Source of the DNA: Candidatus Peregrinibacteria bacterium RIFOXYB2_FULL_32_7
GTDB taxonomy: Bacteria; Patescibacteriota; Gracilibacteria; UBA1369; GWF2-33-10
Direction of reading: 5' to 3'
Length of the DNA stretch: 12,337 nt
NCBI GenBank assembly: GCA_001787465.1
Contig: MFXJ01000016.1
Span: 1 to 12,337, forward strand
Shown: positions 1 to 5,246 of the stretch, piece after piece
Numbering within the stretch: the first letter of the stretch is position 1
Layout: each line of letters opens with the position of its first letter
Translations under genes and position numbers: made by a program
The notes under the pieces: model-generated
Databases searched by the model: none
The model's input: only the letters and a program-made list of their open reading frames with translations
What the model was told of the DNA's origin: nothing

Positions 1-1
1 T

Positions 2-169
2 TCTGATGGCTATAGTCCAAATTTGGAAGAGGAAGAGTTAGATAATGAGTATTTAGATGAGTGTGGTCTAAGAAGAGAAACAGCCCCTTTACCAAAAACA
101 GTTTCCCCTGATGGTTATAATCCAAGTGGGGATGAAGAAGCTAAAGATGAATGCAATATACTTGATTGA
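2..169 (+). CDS. C-terminal tail of an unknown protein, cut by the window edge
   Basis: An open frame enters from the left edge and ends at TGA (167-169), leaving 55 residues. The peptide is strongly acidic, with runs of Glu and Asp, and contains two copies of a short unit: DGYSP at residues 2-6 and DGYNP at 37-41, each followed by an acidic stretch and later by Asp-Glu-Cys (19-21 and 49-51). The repetition is also visible in the DNA: about three quarters of the first 34 bases match between copies roughly 105 bp apart. This regularity is the main reason to believe it is coding. No domain is recognised. It converges on vapC with about 60 bp between the stops. A TAG follows two codons after the TGA, so the end would barely change under any other code. 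Confidence 0.5.
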   Translation, partial: SDGYSPNLEEEELDNEYLDECGLRRETAPLPKTVSPDGYNPSGDEEAKDECNILD

Positions 170-192
170 TGTTAGATAATACTAAAACGTTT

Positions 193-218
193 CATTTATA
201 TTTTGAATTTTATAAACG
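193..218. terminator. Weak AT-rich hairpin between convergent genes
   Basis: CATTTATA (193-200) and TATAAACG (211-218) can pair around a 10-base loop. Read as minus-strand RNA this is an 8-bp stem with one G-U pair, followed by a short T-run, so it could end the vapBC transcript. On the plus strand there is one A-C mismatch. The stem is mostly A-T and weak, so the call rests mainly on its position between two convergent stop codons. Confidence 0.25.
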
Positions 219-229
219 GTTGAGTGTAT

Positions 230-628
230 TTACACCCAATTCTCAACTTTCAAACTTGGGATTCTTTTAAATTCTTTTTCATTGTTTGTTATTAAAGTTA
301 AATTTAGTGACAGTGCATGAGCGGCTATAAGTAAATCCATCGCTCCAATAATTTGTCCTTTTCGTTCTAAAAATGCTCTAATTTCACCGTAAATTTTTGC
401 AGAATTATCTGTATAAGGTAAAATATTAAGAGGAACGAGAAATTTATTTAAATTTAAACGATTTTTTATTGGATATTGGCTTTTTGTTATTCCATATTCC
501 AGTTCGCTGACAGTAATAGCTGAAATATTAATATTTTCTTTATCTATCTCTTCAAATTTATCAATTAATTTATAATTTTTTTTATTTATTAAATAAATGC
601 AAATATTTGTATCTAGCAAATATGCCAT
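230..628 (-). CDS. vapC: VapC-family PIN-domain ribonuclease toxin
   Basis: This is a 132-residue PIN-domain protein, the usual VapC size. It opens with LLDTN, giving the first metal-binding aspartate (D6). It continues with SELEYG (E42) and the GAMDLLIAAHAL segment (D98), and ends with a TNNEKEF strand. These are the acidic positions that bind Mg2+ in PIN nucleases. Known VapC toxins cut tRNA or rRNA when freed from their antitoxin; the target here cannot be read from sequence. The ATG lies 25 bp after the stop of the antitoxin gene, the classic VapB-then-VapC order, so the two are almost certainly co-transcribed. No Shine-Dalgarno sequence precedes the start. All key residues seem present, so the toxin is probably active. 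Confidence 0.93.
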   Translation of the reverse strand: MAYLLDTNICIYLINKKNYKLIDKFEEIDKENINISAITVSELEYGITKSQYPIKNRLNLNKFLVPLNILPYTDNSAKIYGEIRAFLERKGQIIGAMDLLIAAHALSLNLTLITNNEKEFKRIPSLKVENWV

Positions 629-653
629 AGTTTGGTGTATTTAATTATTTTAA

Positions 654-884
654 TTATAATGAAGGTCTAATTTGTAAATCCATAGGTTGATTTCGTTCTT
701 GCATAAAATCTTCAGAGAATCCGCTTAAGCTTTCTCTCATTAAATCCCATTTATTTTCTTTTGGAATTAAAATTACCATATTTTCAATTTTATTAATATA
801 AACTTCTTTATCATCAAATCGAAACTCTTTTGGTAATCTTACCGCTTGACTACGTCCATTTGTAAATATTTTTGCAGTTTGCAT
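654..884 (-). CDS. vapB: VapB-type antitoxin with AbrB/MazE-like DNA-binding fold
   Basis: The protein has 76 residues. The N-terminal half (about 1-45) has the swapped-hairpin AbrB/SpoVT signature: TAKIFTNGRSQAVRLPKEF, followed by an EVYI strand and a VILIP strand. The C-terminal part (about 46-76) is the flexible region that in this family wraps around the toxin. It should neutralise the PIN toxin encoded 25 bp downstream and, as a dimer or complex, repress its own promoter. An inverted repeat just upstream (900-921) is a fitting operator. The ATG at 882-884 is the only sensible start and has no Shine-Dalgarno sequence. It follows purSL by about 64 bp on the same strand. Confidence 0.9.
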   Translation of the reverse strand: MQTAKIFTNGRSQAVRLPKEFRFDDKEVYINKIENMVILIPKENKWDLMRESLSGFSEDFMQERNQPMDLQIRPSL

Positions 885-899
885 GTTATAAATTTAATT

Positions 900-921
900 G
901 ATATATATCATAGTATATATC
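900..921 (-). promoter_or_regulatory. Inverted repeat, candidate VapB operator
   Basis: GATATATA (900-907) and TATATATC (914-921) are perfect 8-base inverted arms around a 6-base spacer, 15 bp upstream of the vapB start. On the minus strand the segment also contains -10-like hexamers (TATACT, TATGAT). AbrB-type antitoxins commonly bind such palindromes to autoregulate. In AT-rich DNA a palindrome of A and T can arise by chance, so the call relies on perfect arms that end in G/C and on the position. Confidence 0.45.
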
Positions 922-922
922 T

Positions 923-936
923 TTATTTTAAAATAA
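923..936. repeat. 14-bp perfect palindrome next to the vapB operator
   Basis: TTATTTTAAAATAA reads the same on both strands. It lies between the purSL stop and the candidate operator. It could be a second protein-binding site. It lacks the G+C stem and T-run of an intrinsic terminator. Chance is possible in DNA this rich in A+T. Confidence 0.3.
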
Positions 937-948
937 GCAAAATTCTTC

Positions 949-3798
949 TTATCCAAATATCTTTTTCATCGGCTTTTGCCAGGTTTTTAGCAGATTTCCA
1001 GTTTTTTCTTTGATTAAAGTTTTTTCTTCATTTTTAAAAATAATTTCTCCTGTATCGGTAATTTCACCAATTATTTCACAAAAAATTTCTCCGCAGATTT
1101 GTTTTAAAGATTCAAAGTCTTTAGTTGTAATTTCGCATATAAAACGAGCAGGAGATTCAGAAAAAAGTAATTGAGGATTACCGATTTGGAATTGGGAAAT
1201 TTGTATTTCGGCTCCGAAGAGTTCGCCGAAGCACATTTCTGTAATTGCGGAAGCGAGACCGCCTTCTGAGATGTCCGCGCAAGATTTGATTAGTCCGTTT
1301 TTGATTCCTTGATGAATGGCTTGGTAAGTTTTTAAGGCGACTTGATTATCAATATCTGGAACTTTTGAACCAAGATATCCTAAAATATCATAATAAATTG
1401 ATCCACCCATTTCAGGTTTTGTTTCGCCAATTAATACAATTTTATTTCCTACTTTTTTAAATGGAGAAGAAATAGTTTTGTTAATATCGTCAACTACTCC
1501 AAAAGTTGAAACGCATAAAACTGGCGGAATATGGATTTTTTCTCCAGTGGCTTTATTGGTGTAAGTTGAACTTAAACTATCTTTGCCAGATACGAATGGC
1601 ATATTGAAAGCTTTGGAAAGTTCGACGCAAGCAGAAATTGATTTGTCTAAATCAGCAATAAATTTGTTATTAGGCTTCGGCCAGATAAAATTATCGATGA
1701 GAGCCATATCTTCAGGATTTGCTCCTTGGCAAATTGCATTGGCAATGGCTTCATTAATTGCCCATTTTGAACCTAAATATGGATCAATTTTGTTTAAAAT
1801 CGGGTTTAGGCCATGCGAAATTATCATTCCTTTCCCATTTCCAGGAATTGGTTCAAGCACGCTACAATTATTTGGTGCGCTTTGTGTTTTTCCAGATAAA
1901 GGCATTTGTACTGCTGTTCCTTGAACATTGTAATCATATCTATGAATTATTGGTTCTTTTGAACAAACATTTAAATGCGCGAGAACTTTTTTTAAGCTTT
2001 CTGTATAATTATCTTTTTGCAGTTCATTTTCATTTGGATCTTTGAAATTTGAGGGGATAAAATTCCCTTTTATTATCATTTGATTAAGTCCTTTATGTAC
2101 AAATTCCATTGGTAAATCACAAAGAGTTTTGTCTTTATAAGTGACTAATAATCTTTGATCACCAGTGAATTCTCCTAAAACTGTGCTTTCTACCGAATAT
2201 TTTTCACAAATTTTCTTCGCTTTCGTTAAATTTTTTGGGTCAATAGCTATTACCATTCTTTCTTGGCTTTCGGAGATAAAAATTTCCCATGGTGCAAGAC
2301 CAGTATATTTAAGAGGTGCTTTTTCAAGTTTTACATGAGCGCCGGTTTTTTCGCCCATTTCCCCCATAGCTGATGAAAATCCTCCGGCTCCGCAATCAGT
2401 TACGGCATTAATCATATTTTTTTGGCTTAATTCTAAAATCGCGTCAAAAGTTCTCTTTTCTTCAATGGGATTACCGATTTGTACAGCAGTTGAATTCACA
2501 GTTGCTGTTTCTGCGGTCATTTCCGCGCTGGAGAAAGTTGCTCCATGTATGCCGTCACGGCCTGTTTTGCCTCCAATAACTAAAATTAGATCACCAGAAT
2601 TAGGTGCTTTTTTAATTGCTTTATTAAGTTCAATTAAACCGTAAGATCCAACTATAATACTTGGTTTGCAACGAAAATCTTGATGGAAATGAACTGATCC
2701 ATTAGGAGTTGGTATACCCATCGGATTCCCATAATAGGAAACTCCTCTTACTACGCCTTTAAGTATAAATCGTGGATGTTTGCAACCTTCAGGAATATCA
2801 GATTCAGAACAATCAGGTAAGCCAACGCAAAATATATCGGTTGAGGCAATTACTTTCGCCCCCTGTCCTGTGCCAGCTACATCTCGGAAAACGCCACCCG
2901 AGCCAGTTGCCGCTCCGCCAAATGGATCAAGAGCAGATGGAGAATTGTGGGTTTCTACTTTTCCACAGATTCCATATTTATCATCAAATTTCCACACCCC
3001 TGAATTATCAACAAAAATTGAAACTGCGTTTTTATGATTGATCTCTTTTGTAGCATTTTTGAGTCTTTTAAATAAAGATTCTTTTTCCACTCCATCAATA
3101 ATAAGTTTTGCGTTAAAAGTTTTGTGACAGCAATGTTCTGACCAAGTCTGTGCTAGAATTTCTAGTTCCGCATCATAAGGATCACGTGCAATATTTTTAA
3201 AATAACTTTGAATAGTACGCATTTCTTCAAGCGTCAAAAATAAAGTATTTTTGGAAAGTTCCATTAATTGTTCATCAGTCATGTTTCTAACTGGTATAGT
3301 TTTTATTTCTCCAGTTTGTCCTGATAAGACTAAAGTTTTTGGTGTCTGAATCCTTATTTCTTCAATTGTTGTATTCATTACTAATTTATTTATAACTGCG
3401 GTAATTTCATTTTGATCCAAATTATCTCCGTAAAAATAATAAACAAAACCAGTATCAGCCGCGATTAAATTTGTTATGTTAAGAGCATGAGCAGTATCAA
3501 GAATGCTTTGGACTTCGGGATTCATCATGCCTGGTTTGTAGGCTACTTCTACTTTGTAATGATGATTTTCGTAAAAATCTTGATTAATTTTGTGGTCCTG
3601 CCAAACTTCTTCAACAAGTAGTTTATCTTTTAAAATCTGCAATTCGTTTTCATTTATTCCTTCAAGATAAAACTTTTTTACGCATCTGATTTCAGAAATT
3701 GTTTTAATTTTTAAAAATTCTTTAGCATCAGCTAGCAAGCTTATCCCTTTAGCATCAATTAAAGGATCCTTTGGGAACGTTAAAATAGTATGAATCAT
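949..3798 (-). CDS. purL: Phosphoribosylformylglycinamidine synthase, fused PurS-PurL form
   Basis: This is the ATP-dependent FGAM synthase of purine synthesis (FGAR + glutamine to FGAM). Numbering from the ATG at 3796-3798 gives 949 residues. Residues about 1-70 and 81-150 look like two PurS-type modules. The catalytic PurL part follows: AQTWSEHCCHKTF (216-228), KVETHNSPSALDPFGGA (280-296), GGKTGRDGIHGATFS (409-423), DCGAGGFSSAMGEMG (468-482), SESQERM (509-515), a second half with GTAVQMPLSGKTQSAPNN (627-644) and FVSGKDSLSS, and near the end DISEGGLASAITEMCFGE and LFSESPARF. It is longer than small PurL (about 740) and lacks the C-terminal glutaminase of the 1,300-residue form, so a separate PurQ must supply ammonia. 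A TTG 10 codons upstream is possible, but the ATG fits the first PurS strand (MIHTILTF). It starts 37 bp after the Nudix gene. Confidence 0.93.
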   Translation of the reverse strand: MIHTILTFPKDPLIDAKGISLLADAKEFLKIKTISEIRCVKKFYLEGINENELQILKDKLLVEEVWQDHKINQDFYENHHYKVEVAYKPGMMNPEVQSILDTAHALNITNLIAADTGFVYYFYGDNLDQNEITAVINKLVMNTTIEEIRIQTPKTLVLSGQTGEIKTIPVRNMTDEQLMELSKNTLFLTLEEMRTIQSYFKNIARDPYDAELEILAQTWSEHCCHKTFNAKLIIDGVEKESLFKRLKNATKEINHKNAVSIFVDNSGVWKFDDKYGICGKVETHNSPSALDPFGGAATGSGGVFRDVAGTGQGAKVIASTDIFCVGLPDCSESDIPEGCKHPRFILKGVVRGVSYYGNPMGIPTPNGSVHFHQDFRCKPSIIVGSYGLIELNKAIKKAPNSGDLILVIGGKTGRDGIHGATFSSAEMTAETATVNSTAVQIGNPIEEKRTFDAILELSQKNMINAVTDCGAGGFSSAMGEMGEKTGAHVKLEKAPLKYTGLAPWEIFISESQERMVIAIDPKNLTKAKKICEKYSVESTVLGEFTGDQRLLVTYKDKTLCDLPMEFVHKGLNQMIIKGNFIPSNFKDPNENELQKDNYTESLKKVLAHLNVCSKEPIIHRYDYNVQGTAVQMPLSGKTQSAPNNCSVLEPIPGNGKGMIISHGLNPILNKIDPYLGSKWAINEAIANAICQGANPEDMALIDNFIWPKPNNKFIADLDKSISACVELSKAFNMPFVSGKDSLSSTYTNKATGEKIHIPPVLCVSTFGVVDDINKTISSPFKKVGNKIVLIGETKPEMGGSIYYDILGYLGSKVPDIDNQVALKTYQAIHQGIKNGLIKSCADISEGGLASAITEMCFGELFGAEIQISQFQIGNPQLLFSESPARFICEITTKDFESLKQICGEIFCEIIGEITDTGEIIFKNEEKTLIKEKTGNLLKTWQKPMKKIFG

Positions 3799-3829
3799 TT
3801 TGGTGAATTTTATAAAAAAACTGAACAAA

Positions 3830-3861
3830 ATTATACTATTGGCCTAGTTTTTCTTTGTCAA
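3830..3861 (-). promoter_or_regulatory. Possible internal promoter for purSL
   Basis: On the minus strand TTGACA (3861-3856) and TATAAT (3835-3830), both perfect consensus hexamers, lie at the end of the Nudix gene and point at the purSL ATG about 30 bp further on. The 20-bp spacer is longer than the 16-18 usually needed, which lowers confidence. It may give purSL expression independent of yajQ and the Nudix gene. Confidence 0.28.
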
Positions 3862-4267
3862 TGATTTCCTGTGCTTGTTTTAAAATCCTTTTATTATTAT
3901 CATAAGTTAATTTTTGTAAAGCGTCTTCAAAATTTAACCATTCAAAATTTAAATGTTCATGTGAAATTTTTACCTTTTTATCTTCTGTTTTGGCTAAAAA
4001 TAATGTAGCAAATTTGTGATGTTTGATACCGTCATAAAAACAAAAATAATCAAATTCAAATTTATGATTTGTATCAAGTTCAAGCTTTTTTATACCAGTT
4101 TCTTCCCAAATTTCTCTTTTGGCAGTTTGTTCAAAAGTTTCCCCTGTATCTTGAATCCCTTTTGGGAATCCCCAGGCTTTGTCTGGATATTGTAAAAGTA
4201 AATAAAGGATTTGATTATTTTCAATCCGGTAGAGAATAGCGCCGATGGTTTTTAAGATTAAGGACAA
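3836..4267 (-). CDS. Nudix hydrolase, NUDT2-like (probable Ap4A hydrolase)
   Basis: The 143-residue protein carries an intact Nudix box (37-59): G-x5-E-x7-R-E-I-W-E-E-T-G-I, which binds Mg2+ and cuts nucleoside diphosphate-X bonds. The flanks resemble asymmetrical bis(5'-nucleosyl)-tetraphosphatases: KTIGAILYRI at the start, YLLLQYPDKAWGFPKG before the box, and a C-terminal LTYDNNKRILKQAQEII helix. The preferred reading is therefore Ap4A hydrolase, but another nucleotide substrate is possible. No ATG exists near the N-terminus; the only usable start is TTG at 4265-4267, and the bases before it are pyrimidine-rich with no Shine-Dalgarno sequence. It starts 18 bp after the yajQ stop, so coupling to yajQ translation is plausible. 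The stop is TAG. Confidence 0.85.
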   Translation of the reverse strand: MSLILKTIGAILYRIENNQILYLLLQYPDKAWGFPKGIQDTGETFEQTAKREIWEETGIKKLELDTNHKFEFDYFCFYDGIKHHKFATLFLAKTEDKKVKISHEHLNFEWLNFEDALQKLTYDNNKRILKQAQEIIDKEKLGQ

Positions 4268-4285
4268 AGGAGAAAGAAAAAAGAT

Positions 4286-4777
4286 TTATCTATAATTCAC
4301 AAATTGTAGGGAAATTTTAATTTCTTCCAAAGATTTTATTGCTTTCATAATTGCTTGAAGTTCATCTTTGCTTTTTGATTTAACTCTTACGGCTGATCCT
4401 TCAATTGTCCCTTTGGCTTTTGGGAAATTATCTCTTAAATATTTGGAGATTTTCTTTGCATTTTCTTGATCAAGAGCTTTGATTAATTTAATTGCGTGTT
4501 TAAATCTCATTCCGCCTACAGCTTCAGTCTTTTGTTCTCCAAAAATCCTTGCTGAAATTTGTCTATTTACTAATTTTTGTATCAAGACTCCTCTTACTGC
4601 TTCAACTTGATATTCATTGGCAACATTGAAAGTGATTTCAGTGTCATTTAATTCAATTTCAATCTTTGAATCTTTAAGGTCATATCTTGTTGATACTTCT
4701 CTTCTAGTTTGATCAAGAGCGTTTTTAAGTTCTTGTAAATCGAATTCGGAAACGATATCAAATGAAAATTCAGACAT
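4286..4777 (-). CDS. yajQ: YajQ-family nucleotide-binding protein
   Basis: The 163-residue length and the sequence match the YajQ/UPF0234 family throughout: FSFDIVSEFDLQELKNALDQ at residues 4-23, REVSTRYD, then the EIELND and EITFNV strands, the QVEAVRGVLIQKLVNRQI helix, HAIKLIKALDQENAKKISKYLRD in the second repeat, and the closing VRVKSKSKDELQAIMKAIK and LQFVNYR. The fold is two RRM-like halves. Family members bind nucleotides or tRNA in vitro, and some bind cyclic di-GMP and act as regulators; which applies here is unknown. It is probably the first gene of yajQ-Nudix-purSL. The 84 bp upstream hold no convincing promoter, so it may also be read from the promoter of the small secreted gene before it. 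Confidence 0.93.
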   Translation of the reverse strand: MSEFSFDIVSEFDLQELKNALDQTRREVSTRYDLKDSKIEIELNDTEITFNVANEYQVEAVRGVLIQKLVNRQISARIFGEQKTEAVGGMRFKHAIKLIKALDQENAKKISKYLRDNFPKAKGTIEGSAVRVKSKSKDELQAIMKAIKSLEEIKISLQFVNYR

Positions 4778-4861
4778 TTTAGATAATTAAAAATTTAAAA
4801 AACATTAATAATCTAATGGATTTTAAATATTTTGAAAAGTTAAAATGGAATTTTAGAAACT

Positions 4862-5077
4862 TTATTCTCTAGTACACCAAATTGTTGAAGCGCCTTCTGA
4901 AAGATCTTTCCCAGTAAGATTTTCTATAGCTTGTTCTATTTGATCCCCATATTTATTTAAGAATAAATAACATTTCACGTTATTTTCTACTCCTGGTACG
5001 ACTACAGCAGAAGCAATAGAAATATTTGAGGCTAATAATAAACTAACTACAATTATAGTTATAAAAAGTTTTTTCAT
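4862..5077 (-). CDS. Small secreted two-cysteine protein
   Basis: The 71-residue protein begins with a clear Sec signal peptide: MKK, a hydrophobic core (about 4-17) and an Ala-Ser-Ala cleavage site after residue 24. The mature product would be about 47 residues, with only two cysteines (C36 and C68), well placed for one disulfide bond linking both ends of a short helical segment (YGDQIEQAIENL). No family is recognised. It is divergent from the SLH/beta-propeller gene across a 169-bp control region and has its own good promoter. It could be an extracellular peptide, a partner of the surface protein, or a bacteriocin-like molecule; nothing in the sequence decides this. The signal peptide and promoter make it a real gene rather than chance. 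Confidence 0.72.
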   Translation of the reverse strand: MKKLFITIIVVSLLLASNISIASAVVVPGVENNVKCYLFLNKYGDQIEQAIENLTGKDLSEGASTIWCTRE

Positions 5078-5119
5078 ATTTGTTATTTTAAATAATAGAA
5101 ATTAATTTTTAACAAATTT

Positions 5120-5148
5120 TTTATACATTAACTCTTGTCAGATATCAA
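5120..5148 (-). promoter_or_regulatory. Sigma-70-type promoter of the small secreted protein gene
   Basis: On the minus strand TTGATA (5148-5143) is followed after exactly 17 bp by TATAAA (5125-5120), preceded by ATG. Transcription would start near 5112 and leave a leader of about 35 bases before the ATG at 5077. Match and spacing are close to the bacterial consensus. Confidence 0.5.
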
Positions 5149-5180
5149 ATGATTTTTGTAACGGTTTTGGCAATTTCTCG

Positions 5181-5206
5181 TTCTATTTAATAGAAATAGG
5201 TATAAT
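5181..5206 (+). promoter_or_regulatory. -10 box with overlapping palindrome upstream of the SLH gene
   Basis: TATAAT (5201-5206) is a perfect -10 hexamer about 40 bp before the ATG. No good -35 box is present at 16-18 bp. In its place, just upstream, is a perfect inverted repeat, TTCTATT-T-AATAGAA (5181-5195), which would lie between the -35 and -10 regions. A promoter with a weak -35 and a palindrome there suggests control by an activator or repressor. TTCTATT also recurs at 5094-5100 (on the minus strand) and directly before the ATG (5240-5246). Confidence 0.45.
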
Positions 5207-5246
5207 ATTTCACGTGAATTATTTATTTAGTTTTTAATTTTCTATT

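Noticed and set aside
4841..4855. Terminator after the small secreted protein gene (TAAAAT-GGA-ATTTTA)
   Set aside because: The 6-bp stem is only A-T pairs and no T-run follows, so it is no better than chance in this composition.
4778..4861. Riboswitch or promoter upstream of yajQ and the purine gene
   Set aside because: The 84-bp gap is almost pure A+T, with no conserved stem-loop pattern and no correctly spaced promoter hexamers.
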